Origin: Cristatella mucedo
Lineage: Eukaryota; Bryozoa; Phylactolaemata; Cristatellidae
Assembly: GCA_009760855.2 (NCBI GenBank)
Contig: WPIO01000006.1
Location: forward strand, 4,066,001 to 4,130,000
Length of the DNA: 64,000 bases
Reading direction: 5' to 3'
Shown: in pieces, positions 1 through 11,439 of the stretch
How the letters are laid out: each line of letters starts with the position of its first letter
Position numbering within the stretch: the stretch's first letter is position 1
The notes under the pieces: model-generated
Told to the model about the DNA's origin: nothing
The model's database searches: none
What the model saw: only the letters and a program-made list of their open reading frames with translations
Translations under genes and position numbers: made by a program

Positions 1-100
1 CGATCCTTTATTGCCACTGCAAGCGGTGGTGATAGCCATCAAGGCTCTTTTGTCACTATATAAAACGAGACTGTTTAAGCAGCTAGGATTTTTTTTCATT
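1..100 (+). mobile_element. SINE-B 3' part, cut by window edge
   Basis: The window opens inside the body of a tRNA-derived SINE, called SINE-B here. The segment 'gcggtggtgatagcc...aaggctctt' recurs in the same order at 14.73, 53.54 and, reversed, 5.69, 11.97 and 49.3 kb. The element ends at the motif 'agcaGCTAGGA' followed by eight Ts. The tRNA-like head with A and B boxes would lie to the left of base 1. Orientation is taken from complete copies elsewhere in the window. Confidence 0.75.
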
Positions 101-962
<862 letters not shown>

Positions 963-1689
963 ACGCCACGCCCAGTCACTTCGCATCCGTGCGGCGCAGC
1001 AGCGTGGCTGCACGCTGTGCACACTGGCCACGCGCACGGCCAGTGTGCCCGGGCCAAAAACACGCGCACCAGCGCTGAACACTGGCCGAGGAAATCGAGT
1101 GAAGAGACTGACCCCCACCCAGACCACTCCGTAGTGAAAGGGCAGGGCACTCACACACTGAATTCCCCGTAGAGAAAAATGTCGACCTTCGGCTGCTCGG
1201 CTCGCGCCCAGATGGACAGCTCGAACCGCCTGCAGGCCGAGCTTTGAGCCGGCCGGTATTACGCAACATGGAAAATCCGGCTGCAACCGCAAATGGGAAA
1301 ACCGATAGTGGCCCGATATCAGCCAGTCTAAAGCTGCGTTTACACTATCGACTTTCCTCCTTACAGGTGCAGACTTTCGTCCTAGTTAGGGCGTTTACAG
1401 TATCGATTCTGGAAACATCGATGGACGGCTTAGTCCGGCACACAGAACCCGACTCTAATGCGGGAGGCTGCGAATGAAAGAGGGTTTTCCCCAGAAAGTC
1501 GCCAAGCCATCGCCAGCAGAAGTTGAGTTTGCTGCTGAAGTCATTATTGTAGATTAGCATGACAATAACAAACTAAGGAAGAAAGGCAAATAAGAAAGCT
1601 TTCGGGAAAGTGCTAATGTAATGTGTGCCGTTTCTCATTTGTGTGTGGATTTCATCAAGGGGGGGGGCATCTTCTGTGTAGAAGCTGCC
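963..1689. other. No gene recognised
   Basis: GC-rich flank of the GA microsatellite, then ordinary sequence. A plus-strand ATG at about 1179 opens a 22-codon frame ending in TGA. I could not match it to a family, so it is not called. Confidence 0.5.
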
Positions 1690-1945
1690 ACTGACCACAC
1701 ATGCATGCTGACCCTGTGCACGCCACCCCTAACCTTGTAATTTTTGCTGTTTATTGAGCATGTATGTAATGTAATGTATCTCCGTCTGTAACTCCACAAA
1801 CTCATAAAGACCATGTGGGAATGCTACCATTGACCATTCGATCGAGCTTCCTTTGCAGCAAATGAAGTTCCTAGAAAGAGATTGAGTTCTCTGAGGGCGC
1901 TATATCAAATGTATTGTTATTGTTATTATTCTTATTGTTATTACT
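1690..1945 (+). mobile_element. L2/CR1-like LINE, 3' UTR tail
   Basis: This is the 3' untranslated tail of the window's main LINE lineage. It shows 'catgcatgctgaccctgtgca', the 'accattcgatcg' block, 'tttgcagcaaatg', the terminal hairpin 'agagattgagttctct', then TTATT repeats. A block of about 50 bp (roughly 1769-1819) interrupts it and belongs to another repeat family. No coding part remains. Confidence 0.8.
1766..1822 (-). mobile_element. Retroposon tail with ATTAC end, inside a LINE tail
   Basis: The segment with 'gtatctccgtctgtaactcc' interrupts the LINE tail and is bounded by a short ATG repeat on both sides. The same segment recurs at about 22955-23060 and 29075-29178 (plus) and 36815-36850 (minus). 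Read on the minus strand it ends in ATTAC repeats, so it looks like the 3' end of a different 5'-truncated retroposon family. Confidence 0.6.
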
Positions 1946-3352
1946 ATTAGAAAAGGTCAAGCTGCAGCTAGAATGAATACACATCCCACATTCAAACACT
2001 TGCTCTGAAACGTCTCAATATAACTCGAGTCTATTAGTGGTGGCCATTTTTAATTTGGCAGTATGGTGTATATGATGAGCCCCAGGGTTTTGATTGGTCG
2101 GCTGGTACATCAAGGAGTCATAAAGTAGGAGCAGCTTCTCCTTCATGACAACCGGCCGCTTTGGCTCCTCGCAAGAAGTGGTGACGTGCTGTGACGTAGC
2201 AGCCCAAACCGGAGGGAAATCGGTCCAAAATCGGCGCCGATTTAGGAGGAAAGTCAATAGAAAAAACACAGCTTTTAGCCGATAGACAGACATCAGGGAA
2301 AGCGGTCACAGCAGCCCCAAACCACACGCAGGCTTGCTGGCCGCCGGCCGAGCCGGCCCCAAACTCGCTTGTCTGCTCCCTCTTACTTCTCCTCCTGCAG
2401 CCGCAGCTCATCCGACGAGAGAATGGGGGTCGAAGGGGGTTTGGGTGGAAAGACAGCATACACCACGTGAGGTACGATCGGCTCGGTGCCTGGGAGGAGG
2501 GCAGGGAGGAGGAGGGAGTGAAAGAGCAGACATTTTCCCTCTCCTAGCACACTCGTGGCGACGGTCCACAGCAATCCAATCGGATCAAAGCTGCCTCAAT
2601 CAGCTACGGTGGCCACGATTCCACTGCACGCAGGCAGTGCATTGTGGCCAAAGGACCTCTCGGACTAAGCTGCTGCTAAGATGAACTCGGCATGAACCCG
2701 AAGCAGAGGCTACGAGGCGCCACGTAGAAAATTAATGTCAGCAATTTGACTAACCTAATGGAACGAATGAGAACGAACGAACGAACGAACGGCCTAACGA
2801 TCCGAGTGAGGGATTTTCCGTTGGTCGCTCGTATTTGCAGGCCGCACCTGCCCAACGGTAGGCACAGAGCAGAATAATCACAGTGGCCAGCCCTCTTCCT
2901 CCCAGCACACCGCTCCCTTACCGTACGTACACTGCTCCCGAGCACGTCTTCAAAAGGGGCCAAATGTCATCGCTACACCTCGGCAAGCCATGGCTACGAT
3001 CGTTTAATTAATGAAGGACCGAAAATTGCCAAGACAATCTTGGCCGATTGCCCCATCGGTCAGGGATCATCCCCACAAGGCCATCACCACAACAGTTTAC
3101 ATCACGTCACCAAATTATTATTAGCATGTCCCCCCCATCAGACGGTGCAGGCGATGGGCGAGTGACACATCTCACCCTGCTGCTCGGCACGTAGGCAGCC
3201 CGGGTCACTGCCGGGCGCGCTCGCCAACAGCCTGCACCACTGCAGCAAGCAATAGCTGCAAGAGACAGCAGGGCTCAGCTGTTCAAGTCAGCAGCTTCGC
3301 CGAGTCAAGGTCGGAACGCCATTCACAGCGCAGGCAGGCGAGTGGAACTTAC
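1946..3352. other. No gene recognised; short AACG repeat
   Basis: No coding similarity was found. At about 2766-2790 there is a short AACG tetranucleotide run. The segment probably includes intron or downstream sequence of the signal-peptidase-like gene at 3353-3439 (minus strand), but I could not locate its next exon. Confidence 0.45.
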
Positions 3353-3439
3353 CAGAGCAGCCAGCAAAAAGCCGGCGAACACGGAGTACATGGTCAACGA
3401 ATATTGCTGCTGCCAGTAGCCAACAGCGATGCCCACGAC
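3353..3439 (-). CDS. SPCS1: Signal peptidase complex subunit 1, internal exon
   Basis: An 87-nt, phase 0-0 exon is bounded on the minus strand by 'cttcag' before it and 'gtaagt' after it. It encodes 29 hydrophobic residues including GYWQQQYSLTMYSVFAGF. This aligns without gaps to the conserved two-helix hairpin of SPCS1 (SPC12), the small membrane subunit of the ER signal peptidase complex: V-G at residues 2-3, G-Y at 7-8, then Q, T, Y, V and A-G-F keep their spacing. That family normally has about 100 residues. The N-terminal exon and the following conserved Pro-Trp-Pro exon were not found here. Identification rests on family knowledge and spacing only. The alternative is a chance hydrophobic exon of another small membrane protein. 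Confidence 0.62.
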
Positions 3440-4292
3440 CTGAAGCGAAGCCAGCAGAGGATTATGCGCTTAAAGGTTCGGTGAAAACGAGCGATGAAAG
3501 CAGGCAGAGCGGAGAACCGCTGCACTCAAGTGACGTCACGACGACGTGGGGCAGCGACAGCTCGGAGCTGCACTGAACCAAGGTCAAGGACAGTGCCACA
3601 CCGAAGCCTTGAACATGAAAGAAAGCTACCGCGATATTTTGCACAACGATATCGGGCATCGCAAGTAAATGCAGAGGCGTGCAAAGTCTCCGAGACACAA
3701 GCGATGCTCACGCGTTTGACCACAAGTAGCAGCCAATACAAATCGAGGGTGATTACAAGTAACAGAGATGCCATATATGCAAGGGTCCTTTGCAGTGAAA
3801 AATGACCCCATCAGCCACATCGACATCAAACTCAAGCCTAAATAACATCAACTCCAACTACAGCCAGTAATATCGACAGTTACGTGCACAGGGCCAGAAA
3901 CAAACCTCGAAAGAAGTCCAAGAGTCAGTGCCGTCACTACCGAGATGGGGGGACACCGGCACTCAGGCCCCCTGCGAGGCTGCAGGACTGCTGCTGAGGG
4001 CGTGCCGCCCTGGCCTGTCGGCTAGCAGCCACAGGGCAAACCGGGAAATGGGGGGGGGGGGCCAGAGGAAACGGACCCCTCTCAGGCAATACTTGATCCT
4101 ATCGTGTACAGATATTTGACCAGAAAGCCTTGGCCACGTTAGTCGTGAAGGAGTTTGCGCAAGCGAGCAATACTCGGCCACGAGCAAGCTCAAAGAGGAT
4201 TTAGCCAATCACCGATTTTGGGTTGAATGGGGGCGCCCTCACATACTCGGCTTGGGAGGTGCAAGGAGTGCCACTCGGCACACACAACTGGG
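3440..4292. other. No gene recognised; likely intronic
   Basis: Upstream (minus-strand sense) of the SPCS1-like exon, so probably intron. It contains a run of 12 G near 4050-4061. No exon with both splice signals was recognised. Confidence 0.4.
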
Positions 4293-4452
4293 ACCCATCT
4301 CCAACCTTGAGTGACTCCTATCCAACCTTGTGTGACCCCTATTCAACCTTGTGTGACCCCTCTACAACCTCGTGTGACCCCTCTCCAACCGTGTGTGACC
4401 CCTCTCCAACCTTGTGTGACCCCTCTCCAACCTTGTGTGACCCCTCTCCAAT
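4293..4452. repeat. 21-bp minisatellite
   Basis: About seven and a half tandem units of 21 bp with consensus 'ccttgtgtgacccctctcc' plus two As. The first two units diverge more than the last four. Because 21 is divisible by three, every frame reads as a seven-residue repeat (for example DPSPTLC). The frame is an arithmetic consequence of the unit length and no start or splice context supports a protein. Confidence 0.93.
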
Positions 4453-5272
4453 ATTGGGCGCAACAAGCCCAGACTTTCGAGCCATGCCACCGAAGTAAAC
4501 GCTGCACCAGTTTCAGCTCAATGGTGCGCAAGCAATATGCTAAACGGTCAGCACCGCTTCGCCTGGACAGCAGCCTCAGCCTCGTTCTAGACTAGACGAC
4601 TGGCACGAGAAAGCGATGCCAATGCGTCAAATTTCGATGCCTAAATAGCGCAGAGCCGAGCTGCGAGCCGTCGGCCTCCGAAGTGGCATCGCTAGGCCAA
4701 CGGCTTAAACCGCCGGCCTGTCAATCGAAGACAACGACGAGGTAGGGGGGCCGGTGCACGGCTGACGTACGTATGACAAGCCGACTACGGTCGGTCCGGC
4801 AATGCGGCCTACTCAGCTCCGATTGTACTGCAACGCGTGTGCAAGCGCAGCGCAGAGGCGTGGAGCGTGCGTGGACACGCCGCCCACGTCTCCCGCACCT
4901 TGCCCTCTCAGCATTGTGTGCAGCTCAGCGCACGACCAGCCGAGTGAGAGAGCACGAATCGGACCGATGTGACCAGAGAAGACCCGGCTCCCACCTTTGC
5001 GGACGACCTCGAGCGAGTGCGATGCCATGACAAAACTCACTGGCAAACACTGATGTGCAGCAGCAACAGACGGGCACAATGCTGTTCACTTCGAGTGGCG
5101 CCCGCGCCGAGTTCGCTCTGCCGTTCCATCGGTCTCCCGACACAGTGGCTGCTGCACGCAGAGCTCGCACCGGGCTGAGCCAGCATGCACATAGCAGAGT
5201 CCGATGCAGTCATTAAATAAATTCACCTTAACCTTGATTTGGGGCAAGCCCCTTTACCACTGGGCCAAACCA
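4453..5272. other. No gene recognised
   Basis: Moderately GC-rich. On the minus strand an ATG near 5030 opens twelve codons followed by a weak GT donor context. This could be a first exon of the SPCS1-like gene but is too weak to call. Confidence 0.4.
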
Positions 5273-5361
<89 letters not shown>

Positions 5362-5384
5362 ACACACACACACACACACACACA
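5273..5384. repeat. (CA)n microsatellite
   Basis: About 112 bp of CA dinucleotides with a single interrupting 'caga' near 5357. His-Thr and Val-Cys frames through it are artefacts. Confidence 0.98.
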
Positions 5385-5444
5385 TTCACCAATGGCAGAA
5401 AATCTAGCTTCACCCTATGAGTTAGACGATATGCACCTGGTATT

Positions 5445-5636
5445 ATGAAGAACATTTTCTCTTACCAAATACAAATAAACGGCCACCCGATAACTGCAAC
5501 CGGGAGGAAGAACTGTTATGAGCTACGCAATATTTATGGTAAGCAATACAAGCTGCCACCTGTGATAGCCAGTCGGATGCGAAAAACGTATGATGATCTT
5601 GTTTGGCAGGTCTCTTTTGCCATTAAAGAAATCTAA
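5445..5636 (+). CDS. Unidentified coding-like segment
   Basis: A 63-codon frame from a true ATG has a natural amino-acid mix rich in basic and aromatic residues (for example ELRNIYGKQYKLPPVIASR, then KTYDDLVWQ). It stops just before a SINE-B copy. It could be a decayed transposon protein or a small exon: the tail of the run reads into a 'ttggcag/gt' context near 5608-5612 that could be an intron boundary. I do not recognise the family. Confidence 0.25.
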   Translation: MKNIFSYQIQINGHPITATGRKNCYELRNIYGKQYKLPPVIASRMRKTYDDLVWQVSFAIKEI

Positions 5637-5808
5637 GCTCACTTAACAGCCCCGTTTGTATAGCAGCAGAAGAGCCGTAACGTCTATTGCCACCGTTGCA
5701 GTTGGCAATAAAGGATCGCTAACTGCAGGATTCGCACCCACGACCTCGATCGTGGTGAGCAAGCACCCTACCTTACCTCCTGGGCTATCACGGCATTTGA
5801 CTGAGCCA
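5637..5808 (-). mobile_element. SINE-B, near full length
   Basis: Reverse-strand copy of the T-ended tRNA-derived SINE. Read on the minus strand it has the A-box-like 'tagcccaggaggtaagg', the B-box-like 'gggtgcgaatcctgc', the body 'ttattgccaactgcaacgg' and the end 'ctgttaag'. The internal boxes indicate origin from a tRNA gene and RNA polymerase III transcription. Confidence 0.8.
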
Positions 5809-5894
5809 CGAAATTCGATAAATACTTATTACGGGGCGAAAGGTAAGGTGCCAATTTTCGAGTATCCTACTTTCACAAAATATACCTTATGCTC

Positions 5895-6525
5895 CAAGGC
5901 ACCTCTCCAAGCATCGAATCGATTTCAAGATCCCTAGTCCGGCTTACAGGTCACTTAAATTGCTGGCACCAGCCTATATATCCGCCCTCCTTCCTTCTCC
6001 AGTGCACTTCACTCTCGCACCACCTGCACTGTCCAGCACCAGCTCCTCACGCCGTCCTTTGCACTAAATTGAAATCTTTTAGCGATCGAGGTTTCAGCTC
6101 GCAAGTGCCAAATGTCCGGAACTCACTTTCGGCTAAGGTCGTCCCTACCTGCAATGACACTGCATCATTTAAGTCTCAGCTAAAGACACGTCTGTCTCCC
6201 CCCCTGTCAGCTTTCTCTTGGCCCACAAACATGTCGTTTTCATTCTCTCAAGCTCGGAGTGCATGCTAACATGTGCACGATTCAGTGTGTGTCAAAAGCC
6301 AGAGGTCTTATAAACCTGTGGCCAGGACCACTTTCGCGTTCGCTTTAGCATGCTGGCCTAAGCATGATCCTTGCTTGCTTTTACATTCTCGATACCGTGC
6401 ATGCCACTAACCCTCGGCTGTTAATTCTCTTGCAGCAAATTAAAAGTGCTTGGATATAGACGTAGCTCTCTTATGGTTCTGTACAAACGACCTAGTATAA
6501 TTATTGTTCTTATTATTTAGGAACT
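5895..6525 (+). mobile_element. L2/CR1-like LINE, 3' end, diverged
   Basis: It encodes a decayed version of the reverse-transcriptase C-terminal tail seen in other copies: FSDRGF, then a diverged form of the W-N-S-L-P motif (RNSLSA), then SFKSQLKTRL. The 3' UTR follows with 'ccactaaccctcg', 'ttgcagcaaatt' and a terminal 'attattgttcttatta'. It is more diverged than the 15.7 or 32.5 kb copies, so probably older. Confidence 0.72.
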
Positions 6526-8574
6526 GGCGAAATTAAAGACATACGATACGGCGTTACTCGTGTGAGGCCCAGCAGCAGGCTTGACTAGATTCGAACCGTG
6601 GCAAGAATTAGAATATCAAATATCAACGAAATAAACATCCTCCTGCTACATTTTCTGACAAAATAAGGGACCTAAGACACAGTATAATGGCCTCAGCTGA
6701 CCTTGACGAAACAAAAAAACGTAATAATCTGGAGGTATTTAAAAGAATAGTCCAAATTTGTTTTCTTAGCTGGTATAACATGCTGGTCAAAAATAAGAAA
6801 CAAGTTTTAAAATAATTCCTTTAATTCATTGTTTATCGCAGCACTTTCTCGGTTTATGTTTAGCTTCTACGGCATCATTCTAGCCAAGGCATGAACATGC
6901 AGATTATAATATCTTTCAAAGCTTGATCAATGCTGAGCATGTATGCAGCAAAATCACAGATACTGCTATCGAATGAAGCACACTTGGCTCATACAGAACG
7001 TCTTAGTGCACAGTGTTTTGATATCTTTATGGCATTACCATAATATAGCCTTCGAAAGAAGAGTCCTGTAGTAGCCGAAAGTTGCTTCAGAAGCAGCACA
7101 GGAAAGACTCATCTTCGTGCTTTTAATGTAAACCAAGGTCGTAAAAAATAGCATAATAATGGCAATCATAATAATAGTAAAACAATTATTTATCGCCCAA
7201 GAGTACCAACTATATCTGTCTAGCCACCTTACGTGCTTTGAAAAGAAACGTGCATGTATTTGTACCCCGAACTTTGTTTTCGTATTTTAATTGTTCCATC
7301 TGATGGGAAATTTTCACCACGACTTCTTAAAACACTCCATTATTCGAAGAAGTAGCTTGGTATTCAGACGGCATAGTCAACTTATCATTCTAGCACTGCA
7401 TGCACAAACCAAGACGGTAGAGGTAGATAATTCTATGCCTCTTTACGTGAGCGGCAAACTAAACCACGCAGCTGAAGGCAATAGGCCGTTACCAACAGCT
7501 GCCACGAATGCAGTAGACTAAACGCATCGCTCGAAAACCACAGACCTTTGGAAGGGATGGAGATCTCTGAGCACAGACGCACACGACTGCTTGCAAGGCA
7601 GGCAATCGCAGCCTCCGAAGAAACCACCAATGGGACACGCGCAATAAATGAGGCCAACTCTCAGTGCAGACTAAGAGCAGAAAATTTGGGTTTCGAAACT
7701 GCTACTCACCCCGCTCAAGACGATGACGATCTGAAACAGCTTTTCGGCATTCTTCTGACCATCGTAGTCCTAGGAAGAAAAAGACGCTTAACAAAATTAA
7801 CCAGGTGAAAAACACATTTGTCGCAGCAAATGTGAGGACACTGGTTCTCAGAAGTTCAAGTCTACGTTATGGGCTCGCGCGACCGAGCAAAATCGCCGAG
7901 GACACCATATGCTGCTAGGCGAATGCCTCACTAGGACGACCGCGGCGCCCCCCCCTACTGAGACCGGCGCAGCGCACGCTAGCTCAAGCTGCGACACTTT
8001 ACCATATGCGTCGGTAAATTCTTGATTGCGGGCGGCAGGTAATCTTTCACGAAGTCAAGAGACAGCATCCTTGGCCTATGCTTCCGCTTCAACCTGGTAG
8101 CGGTACGCGGCAGGAAGTGCTTTCGGTCTGATGGATCTCACCTCCCTCGCCGGAAGAGCCGTCATACGAGCGGTACCGGTATTGTACAGCCCCTTTCGCA
8201 AATAAATGTTTGACATCTGCCAATCCAAATGGTCTAACCGGAAGTTCGTCCGAAACCCGTACGTAGCAAATACGAATAGAGAATATGTGATTGGTTATAT
8301 ATTTATTTGAGCCAAAAAAGCTCGGCTAGTAAGCAGATTGTCGGATCTATTCAAATGAATATGACGTCACCAAAATGAAGGTTTAAATTAGATGGGCATC
8401 AACAGCAATGGAAAGCACGGTGTAAAAGAAAATAGCCAAAGATTCTTAGACGGTTTAATTATTAAAATTATTTATTCCATTTTTTTTCGAAAAAAATGTA
8501 CTGCTTGCGGATTGTAAACGTTTCCAAATATTGGCCCATCCGGTGAATGTAAGGTAAAGTTTAGCCGATCAGAC
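6526..8574. other. No gene recognised
   Basis: AT-rich to 7500, then mixed. A plus-strand ATG frame from 7557 to 7808 (about 83 codons, ending GILLTIVVLGRKRRLTKLTR) is the longest plausible frame. It has no family match and no clear splice signals, so it is not called as a gene. Confidence 0.4.
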
Positions 8575-8612
8575 TGCCCCATTTACATAGCGGCAAAAGA
8601 GCCAAAGCCGCC
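8575..8612 (-). mobile_element. SINE-B fragment
   Basis: The short block 'catttacatagcggcaaaag' plus 'agcc' resembles the reverse complement of the SINE-B body end (compare 5655-5675). Too short for certainty. Confidence 0.3.
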
Positions 8613-9179
8613 ATCAACCCGCTCGAAGCGGACATAACAGAATTAACGAGAGCAGCACTTAGGGATAATAACACAAGATTAAAAAAGTATGCCCGGAGAG
8701 ATGGCAAAAAGCCGAGGATCGTACGTACGAGCGCAATTATAACGGGGATCTGTCGTCGGTTTTTGGCTGTAAACGTAAGTCTGCATCAAGGATATGCGTA
8801 TACATTGAAATTTTTGCACGCAAAATAAGCCAGACTACGAAATCGCAAGTGATCATTAGCGGCTTGTGAATTATTAGCTATATGAACCGGATGTCATGAT
8901 ATATTGTTTGGGACTTGTAGCTGAATGTCAGGAGAGAGGATAGAGGGCAGGCATGTCCACTACTTCCTGCATTGTCTCTCCGCACCTCCCTCAAGCACTG
9001 CTGTTGTGAATAATTCTAACTCTTGTCACCCGTACCTCCCTCAATTTCAAACCGCTTGCACTACCCCTCGAAGAACTCTTTCAAGCCTCTTGTTTTTAGT
9101 CCGTCTGAAAGCAAGTTTCCAATAGGGATAGTAATCATGCCTCCGAGTACCAAGTCTCTTCTATTTCAAATTTTTCCAC

Positions 9180-10330
9180 AATCATGAAGATTCTGTTTTT
9201 CAGAAATGGTCAATTCCTCTTACTATGTGATATTAACATTAATTTCACGACCCAGCTGACCCACTCACAGGCCGAATTTCGTATATCGACTGGTTCATTT
9301 TCTTTAAGTCTCACTCTATGGCCCCATTCGCAACAAAGGACCCAAACTGATTCAAATATTCTCCCACAATTGCAGGCGATCAACTCCTAGTATTATCAGA
9401 TTCACTACATCTGACCACATGCACATTTAATTCAGTCTGCATTTGATGTCCCATTCAGTATCCAAAATCATCTTCGACACACGTAACCTCAAGACCCTTA
9501 ATGCTGATGCTGTCCAGACAAAAATAACCTCCTTGCTGCCCTGCTTCTCAATCATTCGTCCGACCTGCCCACACTGGCGAAATGCTGCATGCTTCAGCCC
9601 GACACTAGCAGATGTCCTGGACGAGTTGAATCCTCTGAATAAGCACACTGTAAGCCCTCTCCCAGACGGTCCGTGGGATGCTGATGACATTAGACTAGCT
9701 AGGGATGTTGAGTTCAAGCTTGAGAAGCCTCGGCCTCAGGATCAGTACTGACTTTTTTCCATCGACTGGCGGCTCGCAAGAAATTTATTGTAAATTGTAT
9801 TGTACCCATTCTAGCTAAGGCCTAGTCTAGCCTCTATAAAAAACAAGGTAGAATCACAGATGCACAATTAAAAAGTGTTGACATTGACCGTCAACCATCT
9901 CCATCATCACCGTATGGTCAGCACTTTACCCTAGTGACCCCTGTGGCACGGCTAGCAAATTTCTTCTCCAGCTTCTTTGTCGGCAAAATAGATAGGATCA
10001 TAGAGCCCATAGCCAAGGTAACATCTCCAATGGGCTCTTCTGGCCAGCTCCTAGTAATAATTCAATGTCCAACTTCAAGCCTGACACTAATCACATCATC
10101 TTGAAGTTGACCGCCCAGTATAAGAAGTCTAGTAGTAGACCTCTTGGCTCTGCGCCCACTGCTCTCCTCCCAAGATGCATAGATATGCTGCATAATTAAC
10201 ACAGTTAGCATGCCCCATGTGCATCGTATCCTGTCTCTGTATCCATCAAAAACGGTGCTGCCAGGTCACTTATTAAAAAGGCAACACTAGACTAAGAGAA
10301 CTTCCAGCAACTTTCACCTAGTTTCCCTGC
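9180..10330 (+). mobile_element. LINE: endonuclease end and linker region, broken
   Basis: Several frames together read like the middle of an L2/CR1-like LINE ORF2. There is an endonuclease-like 'CDININFT' (compare the GDFN motif) near 9225. The linker between endonuclease and reverse transcriptase follows at 9620-9720 (VLDELNPLNKHTV, then PDGPWDADDIRLA). Next comes LANFFSSFFVGKIDRI near 9955-10000, matching the usual 'LA..F..FF..KI..I' block before the RT. Stop codons and frameshifts break it, so it is a dead copy. It may belong to the same insertion as the RT pieces at 11.4-12.75 kb. Confidence 0.65.
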
Positions 10331-10384
10331 TGCCAGTCTAATTAAAGACAACGGAATGAGCAGCGGCAAACCAGCTAAACTCTT

Positions 10385-11160
10385 ACATCAAACCTAAAAA
10401 CTAAGCAAGTAAGTTCGAGCCATGTTTGAGAGCTAATCATTCCACGGAGTCAGCACTGCGACACGTGTATTAAGGGAGTATGTCAAGAAAGTACGTATAC
10501 AATTGGTTTGAAAATCAAATATTTGCTTAGGGTACCTTTGAAAAGACAAACGTGCTATAAATGGGTTGTGAAGTGTTGATGACTTATCGATAAAAGAAAA
10601 AATAAAAGTGCAAGCCATATCTGAGGCGGATATAAACCGGAGTAACACATTTACAAATAAAAGATTTACCAATCTTTGCATCATATGCAACTTGCTTATC
10701 AACTTACTAAACAGATCGGTAGATCGGGATGTTTGTTTGAAGCTTGTTCAGGTGCATTCTTGTGACTTGTATACGTTTCATTTACAGTATAGCTTGATGT
10801 CATGTAAATTCCATAGCTCGGCTAAAACTGCTCGTACCAGACTGAAATTTGAAAGGCGAATTTAGCTTTGTATGTATCATAAAGTTGTAGAAAATTACCG
10901 ATTTTGGTTAGATAAAGTTTGCTGTATTATGTCTATGATTGCCTATAAGTGTCTTCATGTTTGCTTTATCATGTTGACCGCAGCACGATGCTGCCTTACG
11001 TTCACATGTTTGGTACTATGCAAGTCAGTCATTAATCCTTCGGTACTCATTCGTTTCCAGCAAGTTGTAAAGCACATGAACAGAAATAAGTTTCTCTTAG
11101 GGTGTAATACAATCAACTTTGGTTGTTCCTATCACCTCAATGAGAGACTTTAGAGAATTG
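10385..11160. repeat. Dispersed repeat, copy 1 (partner at 36.1 kb)
   Basis: The stretch around 10660-10960 matches 36220-36460 in the same order: 'gcatcatatgcaactt' / 'gcatcatacgactgcgactt', 'gtagatcgggat' / 'gtagatcgagat', 'cttgtatac', and 'gctcggctaa' / 'ctcggctaat'. It separates two LINE pieces and so may be an insertion. No coding function was recognised. Confidence 0.5.
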
Positions 11161-11190
11161 ATGTCAGCAGGCAACGGCTAGCCGTGGAGC

Positions 11191-11198
11191 CTCTAGAG
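11191..11198. repeat. Target site duplication CTCTAGAG (left)
   Basis: Eight bases identical to 11385-11392, directly flanking the MITE. Length and the TCTAGA core match the preferred hAT/SPIN target. Confidence 0.9.
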
Positions 11199-11384
11199 CA
11201 GCGGCTCTCAACCTGTGGGACGTGACCTCTTTGGGGTTCGAACGACCCTTTCATCGGGGTCGCCTAAGATCCTCGGAAAACACGCATTTCCACATTTTGC
11301 ACTCAATAATTTTATGTTTGGGGTGGCCCCAACATGAGAAACTGTATTAATGGGTCGTGGCATTAGGAAAGTTGAGAACCACTG
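11199..11384 (+). mobile_element. SPIN-type hAT MITE, intact
   Basis: A 186-bp non-autonomous element begins CAGCGGCTCTCAACCTGTGG and ends in a sequence whose reverse complement is CAGTGGTTCTCAACTTTC, giving terminal inverted repeats. Its inner sequence ('ggggtcgcctaagatcctcgg', 'aacatgagaaactgtattaa', 'gggtcgtggcattagg') matches the SPIN (Space Invaders) hAT family, known for horizontal transfer among tetrapods and some invertebrates. It has perfect 8-bp target duplications on both sides. It encodes nothing and would have needed a transposase supplied elsewhere. Confidence 0.9.
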
Positions 11385-11392
11385 CTCTAGAG
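11385..11392. repeat. Target site duplication CTCTAGAG (right)
   Basis: Identical to 11191-11198. Confidence 0.9.
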
Positions 11393-11439
11393 AGTAGAGG
11401 GTAACCTAAGGATCTGTGCTTGGTCCACTTCTTTCTACA

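Noticed and set aside
1179-1247. Small plus-strand frame with an end reminiscent of small TIM chaperones (NRLQAEL)
   Set aside because: Too short, lacks the twin CX3C motifs, and no exon neighbours were found.
5204-5455. His-Thr and Val-Cys frames over the CA repeat
   Set aside because: Dinucleotide repeat artefact.
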